DNA of 64,000 bases from Phaonia tiefii (GCA_963931995.1 OZ008368.1:126401024-126465023); one strand, 5' to 3'; shown: positions 10,021 through 20,744, counted from the stretch's first letter. Numbers and translations: made by a program. The notes: generated from the letters alone by a model not told the origin.

Positions 10021-10250
10021 AACTTGGATACAGAGCGCATCTCAAAGTGTAATTAAAATTAATCGTTCTCCCTCTGGGGAAAATAATATATTTGTTTATG
10101 TTGATTCTTGCTTGTTTGAACTGTTCAATAATGTTTATGAATACTTTGTGTTTATTATCGTTTTATCAGATCCTTGAAAATGATCAACGAAGTTGGTCGA
10201 AATATTGGAAAATATTAATAAAATTGTAAAAAGGATGACTTGAATTGTTT

Positions 10251-10681
10251 TCTTTTTATTCCTATGACCTTAAGCCGAAACAACTGAAAACCAATATATC
10301 TACAAAGGTCAACTATACTTACAACTAACATAAAATAAAATCAAATTTAGTTGTCTTAGATCCTCGTTATGTTTAAAGTTGTAATTTTCTCCGGTTAGTG
10401 AAAAAAATGTAAATGCCTCGGGTGGGATTCGAACTCACATTCGCTGGACGACCGTTAAGCCACTACGGCGTGTATTTACTCATTTCGCTTAAAAAGAAAT
10501 TTGCATTTCAGTTAAATAGTCATAACTTTGGAACGGTCAGACCTCTTTGCTTCGTTTAAGTAAACATAAGTCTTCTGCCATCTGGATGAGAAAATTGAGG
10601 TTATGTGCACGTTCTTCTGTCTTTTTTCCAAATTTTTTTGAAAGCTCCGTATCTCGGTGATTTAACTTTTTTTAATGACTA
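10251..10681. other. Repeat-rich spacer before X2
   Basis: No gene. It holds a tRNA-like fragment (10418-10478). From about 10550 it holds repeat S, whose GCTCCGTATCTCGG block mirrors 6965-6980. Repeat S continues on the far side of X2 at 12545. Confidence 0.4.
10418..10478 (-). repeat. tRNA-like (SINE-related) fragment
   Basis: On the minus strand it has TAGTGGCTTAACGG (A-box-like) followed 25 bp later by GAGTTCGAATCCC (B-box-like). The acceptor ends do not pair, so it is a tRNA-derived repeat or tRNA pseudogene rather than a working tRNA gene. It differs from the 300-bp SINE family of this window. Confidence 0.4.
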
Positions 10682-12541
10682 CACTATGCGACAGTCAAAA
10701 TCGGGATGGGATGAAACCAACGGGAAATGTTATATGCCCGGCGTTTCGCTGGGTCACGTCTAGGAATCGAGATATATCGATTTGAAGTTATTAACTATCA
10801 TATAGGGGAAATTGTCACCTTTGGTGGTCTTGTTTTTTGACATAACTCGAGAACCACTATTCCGATTTTGCTCAAACAAATTTAAAAAAATTAAAAATTA
10901 CAATTAATATGTATAACGGTTTTCTATATACTCAACAGTTTTGCCGGTAAAAATTAAAATTTTTTTTTTAATTCATAAAAAATCCAAAACGGAAAAAAGT
11001 GTCACGTAAACTCACATAACCTATGAACAAAATGAGACATACATCAGGAAAATCAATGTATGCGTTTCGCTTTTATGCAAAATTAAGTAAAGGTATGAAT
11101 TTCAAAAATTTGCTCGAGATATGCTCAAAATTCCTTGGAAAAAACATTGATGACTTTTTTTTATGATTGTCAGATTTAAAAAAAAAAGTAATAAACAAAA
11201 GGTTAATTGATTTTTATGGTAGCGGTAAGAAACTAGAAAACGGTCATAAATGTGCGTGAACAATTAAAAGGAAAAAAGGAAAGTGCACTTTTTTCCCAGA
11301 CAAAATTTGTACAACGTGCTACAATGGTCTTAACATGTGGATCCAAGGGAAACGCAGTTCACTTCGTTTTGGTGTACCAATGATTTTGACTGATCCAGGA
11401 GAGCACAATTCCGACAACTGTTACGCTTTCGCAAACAAAATATGTGGAGTAAATCGTAAAGGCCTTAAACGAAGAGTGTACATATCTGTTAAAAGTGCAC
11501 AAATACCTCTGCCGCATTCGGATAAAATACCAATTCCACCGCTTCCAAGTCCTGACAGAGAAACTTCTTTTTCTATTGAAACAATGGATCAATCGGATTT
11601 CACCTATAAACCAACACCAGAAGCCGGCCCTTCGAACAAAATAATTCCAATATCACAAGCAAGAATGGACAAGATTGTTGCAGAATTAAACCTTTCTCAA
11701 CGTGAAGCAGAAAAACTTGCCCAGCTTTTGAAAGAAGGCAACAATTTGGAGCCTAATGTCAAAGTCACCGGATATAGAAGACGACAATTGCTATTCCAAC
11801 GGTACAGATCCTCAACCGATACAGACTCTGAACAAGTGGGCGAACCACCACGCAAGAAAGTAAAGGGCGCAAACAAACGAAAATAAGTTTTGCGTTCATC
11901 GATTTTTATAACCTATGTATCTATGTAATAACCTAATAATTACCTGTAATAATTTTTAATTTTACGTGTTAATAATAAATAATATATAATAAATATTATC
12001 CAAATTCATTGAAACATAAAATCAATATTCTTGTCAAAATGAGATACCTTCACTTAATTGTGAATAAAAGCGAAACGCCTCCATCGATTTTCATGATTTA
12101 TGTCTCATTTTGTTTAAAGGTTATGTGACCTTGTGTGAAAGTGATACGACTTGCCTTTTTTCCGTTTTGGATTTTTATGAATTTAAAAATTAAAAAAATT
12201 TAATATTTTAGGCAAAAAACATTTACATTTATTTTTTTTTTCATACATTTACTTTTACCGGCAAACGTTATATGAACAGATTAAAGGAATTGTAATTTAT
12301 AATTTTTTTAAATTTGTTTAAGCAAAATCGGACTAGTGGTTCTCGAGTTATGTAGAAAAAAACACCAAAGGTGACAATTTCCCCTATATGATAGTTACTA
12401 ACTTCAAATCGATATATCTCGATTCCTAGACGTGACCCAGCGAAACGCCGGGACAGGTATAACTTCTTTTTTACCGATATAACTTTCCCCGGTAGTTTGA
12501 ACCCTTCCCGATCACTGACCCCTACCATTTGTCTCACAGTG
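10682..12541 (+). mobile_element. Family X element X2 (complete, 1860 bp)
   Basis: Ends are CACTATGCGACA (10682) and, inverted, CACTGTGAGACA (end 12541). Flanks are CTA on the left and TTA on the right, compatible with a one-base-decayed TTA duplication. The TIRs extend about 430-500 bp (10682-11110 and about 12045-12541) with shared words CGGCGTTTCGCTGGGTCACG and ATCGATTTGAAGTTA. A single open frame, the N-terminal part of the family protein, lies between them. Repeat S sequence on both sides matches the uninterrupted copy at 6828-7140. The TIR sequence differs from X1, X3 and X4 except for the terminal bases, so X2 is a separate subfamily. Confidence 0.75.
11260..11886 (+). CDS. Family X protein, N-terminal region (X2)
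   Basis: Open from 11260 to the TAA at 11884-11886; the first ATG is 11335, but homology begins earlier at FFPDKICTTCYNGL. Features in order: a CxxC pair (11308-11319), GKRSSLRFGVPM, a second Cys pair region (NCYAFANKIC, about 11415-11445), the proline-rich linker IPLPHSDKIPIPPLPSP, MDKIVAELNLSQREAEKLAQ (a predicted amphipathic helix), and a basic tail (PPRKKVKGANKRK) resembling a nuclear-localisation signal. It matches the N-terminal part of an insect multicopy protein family and X3's minus-strand frame. It lacks the middle and C-terminal regions seen in X1 and X4. It may be an internally deleted product or one exon of a spliced gene. Confidence 0.65.
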   Translation, partial: TIKRKKGKCTFFPDKICTTCYNGLNMWIQGKRSSLRFGVPMILTDPGEHNSDNCYAFANKICGVNRKGLKRRVYISVKSAQIPLPHSDKIPIPPLPSPDRETSFSIETMDQSDFTYKPTPEAGPSNKIIPISQARMDKIVAELNLSQREAEKLAQLLKEGNNLEPNVKVTGYRRRQLLFQRYRSSTDTDSEQVGEPPRKKVKGANKRK

Positions 12542-12544
12542 TTA

Positions 12545-14149
12545 TGAAAGGCCGTTCCAACAATTTTACCCTAGTATCCTCCGACCACCAATCCGAAAAT
12601 TTTCAAAGCGATTCCATTTAGCCCCCTTGCATTTTCGGGGATGGTCGTAGATGGACATATTTTCATGAAATGAGCCAAGGTATACGCTGGTAAAATTTGT
12701 CCAGTCGTGAATGAGCCACCCTGTATAATATTGAATACTATTTTCTTATTTGACAATAATAAATATTTGTATACTGTGAAATAAATTAGTTGTGTTAAAT
12801 TTTTAATCATATCTCGAGAACAAAAAGCCGGGCCATCCTGAAATTTCGAACATTTGTGAAGAAGAACCACAAGAGAAACTAACCACAAGAGAAACTAAAT
12901 TTTTAAATAGGGATTTTTTTTTAAAAACTTAATTAAATTTTTTAATTTCAAAAATGTTTGTGAAAAGTTTTTAAATAAAATTTTTTAAATTTTTCTCAAT
13001 ACTCCACTCTACAAAATCAATGCAAAGGCTCTAACAGAAAAAAAGTTAATACGTTTTAAAGAAACCACTACTTAAAAATTGAATAATAGGCATGTTTTTT
13101 TATCATTTTTATTAAATATTTAGTTTTTTAATTTATGTTCACTAAAGTGAACCAACATATCAAATTTAGGTTAAATCCGACACATTCACCTTTTTACCCG
13201 TCATTTTATCTGAAAATGCTCATATTATCATTGATAATAACAGAACCTTGCTACGATATGTATGAACAATTATATATGAAAAATCAATGTCCAAGAGTTG
13301 GTAGAACCACGAATTTCGCAAATGTTCGTCACACACTCAATAATTAGCAATTTTTGATTCCTAAACGGCGTAGGAAGTCATAGTAGTCAATATGTTTCCC
13401 TCCTGGACATTCAGTTCGAAGTGAATCAACATATTTGTCTGTTTTGGCTGTGATACTGATTAGGGAAGAGGGGTGATATGATTGCCTTCTGACATTTGTG
13501 TGAATACATACATAAATACACATTCAAGTATGTACACTCGGACAAAAATTTCCATACGTTCGACAAATACTGTATATAAGTATATAGACATTTATGGTCG
13601 CATACGATCCCAGCAAACAAATCAATACTGCGGCAATATTACCATTATATCGTCTGGAAGGAACGAAAACGCTCTAAATCTAGCACTCAATTGCAACACT
13701 GGTTGTTAAATACTTGGTACCTGGATGGAAGGTGCTGTCCAAAAATGAATGCGTAGTTTTTATTTGATGTGAAATATTTTGACAAAGATTTTGGTTTATT
13801 TGTATGGAGGATATTCAAAACATGAATTGATCCTTACCCAATTGGTTTCACCGCTCGGCTTAACTAAATTAAGGACACATTATAACAACCGAACATATCA
13901 ATACTTCGTCTGATTCTGCAATCATAGATTTGGATAGCGTTTTATGAAATTCAGAACAGAGCTATCGTCGACCGGGAATGTAAATATCGACATTTTAGAT
14001 CGATTGCTAAACATGTCTCCTATAGACCTTGAATATCGCAAATACCCGTGAATCGGGCTACTGTGGGAATCATGTTCTGATTTTTATTTCTATTTAACAA
14101 AATTTTAATTCTTTTTCCAATAATTAATTAAAATTATGATGTTGTATTA
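12545..14149. other. Spacer after X2, no gene supported
   Basis: 12545-12640 is the remainder of repeat S. GAGCCACCCTGTATA at 12709-12723 resembles a terminal motif common in arthropod DNA transposons, but no partner end was found. The rest is AT-rich with several small frames and no recognisable protein. Confidence 0.4.
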
Positions 14150-14355
14150 TTACACTGTGTGTAATTTTTTAAGTCATGGCAAAATATCCATATACGACAA
14201 CCACTACGTGATAAAAGACTAAAAAAAAAAGACCCGTGTCTCCCAATTTTTCCCAAAGTCATGCACTTTTTTTTTATGGGCCGCCAAAGATTTGGGGCCT
14301 CGGTATCATTTTCGTAAAAATGTGATCATTTTCTCAGGCTCATACCTTGCAAACC

Positions 14356-15020
14356 GTAAAAAAAAATCCAATGAGTGTTCGAACTCACGGGCGATGTGTT
14401 AACACCTTTTTGCTACACGGTACCTGTTCGATTTCTATGAACACATTCGTAATTGTTACATTGGAAAATAAAAAACAGCGTTCAATCATATGATGACGTT
14501 ACAGTTAAATAATATTAATACTTAAAATTATTTAAAGACCCAGTGCAAGCACATGTGTCATTATTTTCTTGCTCAATACTTTTTGTTTTATTCCCATAAA
14601 AGTCAAAGAATGCAAAGCAACAGACACTTGTACATACATACATACATTGTTATATTCGTACGATTTAACCGAAGATCAACATAAAATACTTTTTTAATAT
14701 TACTCCAAATTAATACTCCAAATTAAAACACTTCAATCTCGGCTCGCCGATACCGGATCGCCTTAATTTTTGGCCTAAACTCTTCGTCGAAACCCGCACT
14801 AGCTTTTTAATCCAAAAATTAATAAAATCGGCTATGAATTTCCGGAGAAAATCGCAAGGGAAAATTATATGAAAATCGCCCAATAATCACTTTCAATACT
14901 GACTGCCAAGCAACGAACAAACAAACGATGATTTACTCTTACAAACCTAACACTTGCGTATGTATTAAATTTATAGTTTACTGCCCTAGAGGCGCGCGTA
15001 TAGATGTTAACACATCAAAA
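14356..15020. repeat. Repeat R, copy 1 (within X3)
   Basis: Shares with 34507-35083 the start CAATGAGTGTTCGAACTCACGG, the stretch TTTTTGCTACACGGTACCTGTTCG, a middle word ACAGACAC.TGTACATACAT and the end ATAGATGTTAACACATCAAAAAT. It contains GTTCGAAC, a B-box-like palindrome, but the implied transcript direction does not fit a standard SINE. The class is unknown. Confidence 0.5.
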
Positions 15021-15307
15021 ATTCGATTTTTTTTACGCCGTGCAAGCACTGGTAGTGTGGCTGTTGCAGTTGCTTTATAAATTTTGTTCTTCTCAGAATG
15101 TCGATTTAGACGACATGTGTAATTTACGCATGCATAGCAACTGGTTGCATCATGATCACCTGGGCGATTAATCCAGTTTACCGGCTTACAATACTTCATA
15201 GTACCTCTGCCTCCACTCAACCATGCCATGAGATTGTTATAACATTGGCGACACACTGTATTAGGTGTGTAATTTTCACCGGTCAAGTCCACTTCGTCGA
15301 AAAACAA
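14978..15307 (-). pseudogene. Family X protein, N-terminal zinc-binding region (X3)
   Basis: Minus-strand frame: FFDEVDLTGENYTPNTVCRQ with a CxxC pair (VCRQC), then YNNLMAWLSGGRG, then SCYACVNYTC, giving a four-Cys arrangement like X2 (ICTTC and NCYAF). X3 keeps CYAC where X2 has CYAF, so X3 preserves the probable metal ligands better. The last residues (RIFDVLTSI onward) are encoded by the end of inserted repeat R, so the frame is chimeric. No ATG is visible at the natural start; the leader region lies just upstream. Confidence 0.6.
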
Positions 15308-15364
15308 TGTATAAACTCTCGACGACGTCGCGCTGTGTATTGCCTCGATGTGAGCGTCGTGTCG

Positions 15365-15372
15365 CTTTTATA
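15365..15372 (-). promoter_or_regulatory. TATA-like box of X3
   Basis: On the minus strand TATAAAAG occurs in the context ACACAATATAAAAGCGACACG, identical to X4 (20745-20752). This is a shared core promoter placed between the TIR and the coding start. Confidence 0.5.
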
Positions 15373-15975
15373 TTGTGTGCTGCGTCCCTTGTTGCGTGTG
15401 CTGAGCTTACTGCATTGCCTGTGCTGCTGCTGTCGGTGCATGATCGCGTGATACCTAAGCGCTACCTAACCGGTGTTAACCCTTGGACAAACACATGGTT
15501 CTGGCCAGGCATATTTCATTTTTTGCTACCTATGGAACTGAACAGGAGAAAAAAGTAAAAAAAATTAAATTAAAAAATTTTCGCCAAATTTTTCACTTTT
15601 GCGTGCTACCCAAACAGTGAAAGAATCATCTCTAGGAAGTTTATATGTTCTAGAAATTTATTTATTGAGATCTTAGGTAAATTTTTGTAGTTGATTGTTT
15701 CCTTGAATTTTGAACGGTTTGCTACCTATGAACCTGAACACGGGAAAAAAGGTAAAAAAAAATCGAATTTTTTTAAGTTTTTTGCGATTTTGATCTGGAA
15801 GGTGAAGTTTTTTTGATTTTATATGTTCGCAATTTTTGTTCTTTATGACAAGAGCTACAACTTTGCCTCAGAGAGTAAATCGAAATTCTGAACGGTTTGC
15901 AACGGTTTTTTTTTAGTCTTTTATCACGTAGTGGTGTCCGTATATGGTTATTTTTTTTCGTGTTGCACTGTGTTA

Positions 15976-16309
15976 TGATGTTGATTGATGACCTTTTATA
16001 TTATCTCTGTTTTGGCTTGAGGCCATTAAATGAAAATACCAGCGGGTTCGACCCTTTTTTCAAGATTTATTAAATTTCCCAATATTTCGATTGGGATCGC
16101 TAATCATCCTCAGGGTTCTATATACAAAAATATTTAACATTAATATCATATTGACCACAATACGGTTGCCAATAATTACATGTATTGTCAACCATTGTCC
16201 GTTCTATCCGTGCCCACCCATTGTGTGCCGATATATTCGAGCGCATCGGTCAGTGTCGATCCCGTAAATGAGTCTTTTCTCCGAGGGGGGTGTGAACTCA
16301 CAGCAACTA
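15976..16309. other. Spacer, no feature supported
   Basis: No gene or clear repeat boundary seen between X3 and repeat family R2. Confidence 0.4.
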
Positions 16310-16830
16310 TTTAATTATTTCACTAACATTAAGCTTCAATAATCTGACAAACTTTAAACAATTAAGTTGCAATACACAACAAACATTTACACAAGACGTC
16401 CTGAATGGCCATTCATGACCTTTGATTTTTTGCAAGACATCTACTGCAGCCAAGATGCGGCAACCAAATACATCAGTGTACTGAAAAAAAGCATTCGTGT
16501 ATAGCTGTATAGCGTCCCAGTCGGAAAGATGGTAATGTACTTCCGATGGGAAGGGAAGTTTTGAGTAGGAAATTTTCACGCTTACTAAAAGAAACTAGAA
16601 AAGGTATGCAAAGCAATTCCCAAAAAAAATCCGAAGATTTTGCTAGGAATCGGCCAATTTTGAATACTTAATTTTTACGCTTACCACAAGAAACTATAAA
16701 TGGCATGCAAAGCCGAAGCCAACCGTATGCACAACAATCGCACGTGTTTGATTACTTTTGTTGTTGGAGAGAAATAGAAAACATGGGCACTGTCATTTCA
16801 ATTGTGTTACTAGTCGTTCGTACTTGTGTT
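16310..16830. repeat. Repeat family R2, copy 1
   Basis: Shares ACACAAGACGTC..TGAA and TTTTGCAAGACAT (16390-16440) with the MITE at 23040. Shares TAAAAGAAACTAGAAA.GG.ATG, AAAGCCGAAGCCAA and TTTTGTTGTTGG with 54220-54300. Degenerate and non-coding. Confidence 0.45.
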
Positions 16831-17266
16831 TCTTAATTATTAAATTATTAATTGTACTCAGTTCTAATTAATAAAAAAAAAATAAAAAGAAGAAAATATT
16901 GGCCTTTAAATTTGAATTAAATATATAACTGAATTTTTTCAAAAAATTCAATTAAAAAGTAATTGAATCAATTAAATTTTTAATCATATAAGTATAAGTA
17001 TTTTAAAGAAAGTTGAATTTTACAGCGCCGTTGGGAGGCAATATTTGTGGCGGCTGAGTCACCAGTCGTCGTCGTCACTCTTCGTACGGTTCTAGTCTTT
17101 GATATACAACACTGTTGTTATTTGTAATTCGTTTATTGTTGATTGAAAGATTTTATTTTGTGAATTTAAAGAATAATAGTGTTAAATTGTCTTGTTTCGT
17201 GATTAAAACTGCGTTTTATGTAATTGTGTCTAATTGGCCAGTGTTTTTGAATAAATTTTATTGGAA
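16831..17266. other. AT-rich spacer, possible leader of the following short frame
   Basis: AT-rich up to about 17020. From 17025 the composition shifts (GGCGGCTGAGTCACCAGTCGTCGTCGTCAC) and resembles a 5' leader preceding the short open frame at 17267. No promoter element is certain. Confidence 0.3.
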
Positions 17267-17404
17267 ATGAGTGCTTGCGTTGAGTGTTTTGTTTGCAATG
17301 AAAAATGTGACTGTCACCAAAGATATTTTACTTACTTGAAAAGACACAATTTGCGGCCACATACAATTGTTTACACGAAAATTGTTTTAAAAAATTTCGC
17401 TTAA
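17267..17404 (+). CDS. 45-residue Cys/His-rich open frame, possible first exon
   Basis: ATG at 17267 opens MSACVECFVCNEKCDCHQRY and then YLKRHNLRPH, a C-x2-C..H-type layout like a single C2H2 zinc finger (C-VCNEK..YL-KRH). It ends at TAA 17402-17404. Insect transposon genes often start with such an exon. A GT for splicing could lie inside, but no downstream exon is visible because sequence from 17414 looks like another element. Function unknown; it may be chance. Confidence 0.35.
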   Translation: MSACVECFVCNEKCDCHQRYFTYLKRHNLRPHTIVYTKIVLKNFA

Positions 17405-17413
17405 AAAGAAACT

Positions 17414-17560
17414 TTAACACATTGAGTGCCACGTCGTCCGTTCATGTACGACACCTGAAACTTCCTGGGGTGCCACGTCGTACGAAAACGAATGACAGGG
17501 GTTGTGTCACAAAATATATTGTCGTTCGTTTTTGTGCGACACTACAAAGTTTATTTATGG
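17414..17560. repeat. Possible piggyBac-type terminus
   Basis: TTAA (17414-17417) is followed by CACATTGAGTGCCACGTCGT, with an internal direct repeat of GTGCCACGTCGT (17430 and 17472). TTAA plus a CAC/CCC start and subterminal repeats fits piggyBac-like ends. A piggyBac-type N terminus lies at 19116-19289 across the mariner. The opposite end was not found. Confidence 0.35.
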
Positions 17561-17750
17561 TTTTATAGTTTGTTATCATTCAGTGAAAATTTTAGCACAT
17601 TTTCAGTGCCCTACCGGGATTTTATTAGGTTTTATAATAAAACCTATATGAGTCATAATTTTTAGTAAATATTTTATTAAAATCAATCTTTCTCCTATTT
17701 CTAATCCGTTCGCTTATATAAAAATAAAGTAAACTTTAGAAAATTATGTA

Positions 17751-19008
17751 AAGGGTTTTTCAACAGAGACGCTACAAAAGTAAATCGATAGGGACAGCAA
17801 ACGACGCCATATTTGTTCCCGCTCTTTTGACAATTCTCTTCAGTAAGGTTTGCCATTTCATCATGGAAAGATATACGAGCCAACAACGAGTCGAAATTAT
17901 TAAAATTTACTACCGAAATTTGGAGTCAGTGGCCTCAACTTTAAGAGCGCTACGTCCAATTTATGGTCGTCATAATCGTCCTACCAGATCAACAATTGAG
18001 CGTCTAGTGGAAAAATTTTAATCCACAGGCACAGTTCAAAATGTTCCGTGCCAGTGAGACAAAGAAGTGCCCATAGTGTCGAGAATATTGCTGCCGCTGA
18101 GGCTTCAGTTCATGAAAGCCCAAATGTGTCTCTCACACGTCGTTCTCAAGCGTTGGGCATCTCTGCGACGTCGTTGTGGTGAATTTTGCGAAAAGATCTT
18201 GGCCTACATCCTTACAAGATCAAATTGGCGCAAGAACTGAAGCCGCTTGACCACCATAAGCGGTATGTTCGTGAATTGGGCTGCGCAACAACTTGAAAAT
18301 GGTTCGGATTTTCATCGGAAAATCATCTTCAGCGGTGAGGCTCATTTCTTGCTGAAATGAAATAAGCAAAATATGCGTTATTGGTCAGACAGCAATCCAC
18401 ACGTAATCCATGAGCCATCATTGCGTCCCGAAAAAATTACGGTTTGGTGCGGTTTATGGGCCGGCGGCGTCATTGGGCCGTACTTCTTCGGTGATGATCA
18501 AGACCGGCACATTACTGTGAATGCGAATCGCTACCGTTCAATGATAACCGAATATTTTTGGCCCCAGTTGGATAATATGGACTTGGAGGACATGTGGTTC
18601 CAACAGGACGGCGCCACAAGCCACACAGAGAATACCATAATCAATTTATTGGAAACCAAGTTTGGTGAACGTATTATCTCACGAAATGGCCCATTCGATT
18701 GGCCGCCTCGGTCGTGCGATTTGTCTATGGTCTATGCCAACAAGCCAGCGACGATTGATGAACTTCGTACGAATATCGAACGTGAAATTGCAGCAGTATC
18801 GGTCGATTTATGCTTGAAAACCGTCGAAAATTGGGTTCAGCGTCTGGACTTCTGCAAGCGTGCCCGTGGTGGCCATGCAAAAGAAATCGAGTTCCATACA
18901 TAATGGCATCGAACGTACTTTCACAGGAATAAATAATTTCATTGGTATCTAAAACCGAGTTTGTTTTATTTAAAAAAAATTTTGTAGCTCTCTTATTGAA
19001 AAACCCGT
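17751..19008 (+). mobile_element. Mariner element 1 (DD41D/rosa-like), 1258 bp
   Basis: TA flanks both ends (17749-17750 and 19009-19010). The TIRs read GGGTTTTTCAACAGAGACGCTACAAAA at the left and, inverted, GGGTTTTTCAATAAGAGAGCTACAAAA at the right. One transposase relic lies between. The element sits in a piggyBac-like relic. Confidence 0.88.
17863..18903 (+). pseudogene. Mariner transposase, DD41D/rosa-like, inactivated
   Basis: Starts MERYTSQQRVEIIKIYY (17863), with HTH continuing through LRALRPIYGRHNRPTRSTIE to a TAA after VEKF (18019). After frame changes it resumes at KIIFSGEAHFLL (about 18315-18350), where the family's first catalytic Asp (SDEAHF) is Gly. The open frame 18373-18903 has WFQQDGATSHTE (second Asp) and WPPRSCDLS (third Asp). 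It then jumps to MVYANKPATID, so roughly a dozen residues normally following the third Asp are deleted. It ends VENWVQRLDFCKRARGGH. Lost catalysis, stops and the deletion make it clearly dead. Confidence 0.85.
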
Positions 19009-19115
19009 TATATTTGTTAGTGAATGTGAAGATCTTTTGACGTCGTGAAAATTCCGTCCGATTAATATTCGCATTTAAAATTTCTCCCACGTGTAACAAT
19101 TTGGGTATATCGTCA

Positions 19116-19289
19116 TCACCGTCCACATCCTTGACTCTTATCCACAGGATCAATTTCAGGCTCAGAGTCAGAATCGGAGTCAGCTAGCAGCCAATTTATA
19201 TCAATCATAGAGTCGTCATCAGAAAAATCATCGGAACTCTCATCCAAAGAATTTAATATTTCTGTTTCTTTTAGCTTTCGTGATGACAT
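19116..19289 (-). pseudogene. piggyBac-like transposase, N-terminal acidic part
   Basis: Minus-strand ATG (19287-19289) opens a 57-residue frame: MSSRKLKETEILNSLDE, then an Asp/Ser-rich run (SSDDFSDDDS, ADSDSDSEPEIDP), ending at TGA 19116-19118. Acidic N termini starting MSSRKL are typical of piggyBac-like proteins. In another frame the sequence continues (DIPKLLHVGEILNANINRTEF) toward the mariner boundary at 19008, so the mariner inserted into, or next to, this gene. No catalytic region remains. Confidence 0.55.
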
Positions 19290-20054
19290 TCTTAAGACAA
19301 AATTTCGACAATTACGATCGCATTCTCGTCGTGCAGTGCCATGTCATCGAAAAACTTACGACACACAAAAACCGTTATAAATGTAAAAATAGGCAACAGA
19401 AAATTCCGCGCAGGATATATATTTGCCTCCGGGGAAGGGTTTCGTCAAAATCGCTATGTTAAGACTTACCTTCTTAGATATTTTGAATGTGCCCTAAATT
19501 TAATAAAAGCAGAAGAGATGGAATGCGACAGTTGAATGAATGTTGCTGCGGAAGGAGCAGATAAATTGAATGTTTCTCCAGAACCACCGAATATACCTAT
19601 ATTTTTTGTATTTAATACAAATCGTTTAAACATTAAATGTTTAATATGCAATAATAGTTTAAGAAAACCGGTCATTAGTTCCGGTTATGAAACCAAATTC
19701 TGAAAAATTGGTGTGGTGGTTTCATGCTGAAAAAAGCAACAACGGTTTTAATTGATTCAATTCAAAATTTAATCAAAAATCGCGAAAAATCAATAATGTG
19801 TTTAATTAACTTGATTACATACTTAATCAATATTTTTGAAAAAAATCAATAAATGTTTTAATCAAATTTACAAATTTTTTAATTGAGGTTTTTTTTGACA
19901 AATTTACAAATAGCTTTAATTAATGTTATCATTTTTGTGATTACACCAAAATCAATTTAAAAATTAATCAAATAAACAAATTTGTAATTGAAATTGATTT
20001 TTATTTTTTTCTGTGTAGAAAAGAAAGACCACAAAGAACAATTAATCAACATTA
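19290..20054. other. Spacer before X4, no gene supported
   Basis: 19290-19480 may be piggyBac leader sequence. 19680-20010 is AT-rich, with repeated TTTAATTAA-like words. No RNA gene or domain seen. Confidence 0.4.
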
Positions 20055-20744
20055 CACAGTGCAACACGAAAAAAAATAACCATATACGGACACCACTACG
20101 TGATAAAAGACTAAAAAAGACCCGTGTCTCCCAATTTTTCCCAAAGTCATGCACTTTTTTTTTATGGGCCGCCAAAAATTTGGGGCCTCGGTATCATTTT
20201 CGTAAAAATGTGATCATTTTCTCAGGCTCATATCTTGCAAACCGTTCAGAATTTCGATTGTAGCTCTTGTCATAAAGAACAAAAATTGCGAACATATAAA
20301 ATCAAAAAAACTTCACCTTTCAGATCAAAATCGCAAAAAACTTAAAAAAATTCGATTTTTTTACCTTTTTTCCCGTGTTCAGGTCCATAGGTAGCAAACC
20401 GTTTAAAATTCAAGGAAACAATCAACTACAAAAATTTAGCTAAGATCTCAGTAAACAAATTTCTAGAACATATAAACTTCCTAGAGATGATTCTTAACAC
20501 TGTTTAGGTAGCACGCCAAAGTGAAATATTTGCCGAAAATTTTTTAATTTCACTTTTTTTACTTTTTTCTCCTGTTCAGTTCCATAGGTAGCAAAAAATG
20601 AAATATGCCTGGCCAGAACCATGTGTTTGTCCAAGGGTTAACACCGTTTAGGTAGCGCTTAGGTATCACGCGATCATGCACCGACAGCAGCAGCACAGGC
20701 AATGCAGTAAGCTCAGCACACGCAACAAGGGACGCAGCACACAA

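Larger units (their letters stand above)
8655..10250 (+). mobile_element. Penelope-like retroelement (5'-truncated)
   Basis: Carries, in order, a reverse transcriptase with a YVDD active site and a C-terminal GIY-YIG-type endonuclease region, the defining pair of Penelope-like elements. The earliest recognisable coding is NPLRPISSSIDAAGYGLCKF near 8672-8730. The 3' end is not precisely bounded. No flanking duplication was identified, and the element appears to interrupt family X copy X1. Confidence 0.8.
14153..15972 (-). mobile_element. Family X element X3 (complete, minus strand)
   Basis: Flanked by TTA on both sides (14150-14152 and 15973-15975). The left end is CACTGTGTGTAAT and the right end, inverted, is CACAGTGCAACACG, identical in both termini to X4. 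The right TIR (about 15560-15972) matches X4's left TIR inverted. The leader (15305-15560) matches X4's leader inverted. The coding part on the minus strand is the N-terminal zinc-binding region. The left TIR is interrupted by repeat R (14356-15020), which has replaced or displaced most of the 3' half. Confidence 0.78.

Noticed and set aside
17414..19300. Complete piggyBac with a mariner inside
   Set aside because: A TTAA end and an acidic N terminus flank the mariner, but the second TTAA end and the catalytic core are missing, so only separate remnants are reported.
20055..20061. CACAGTG at the X4 and X3 termini equals the RAG recombination-signal heptamer and resembles Transib ends
   Set aside because: Target duplications are 3 bp (TTA), not 5 bp as in Transib. 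No nonamer-like ACAAAAACC at a 12/23 spacing was seen, and the protein has no RAG1-core motif that I recognise.
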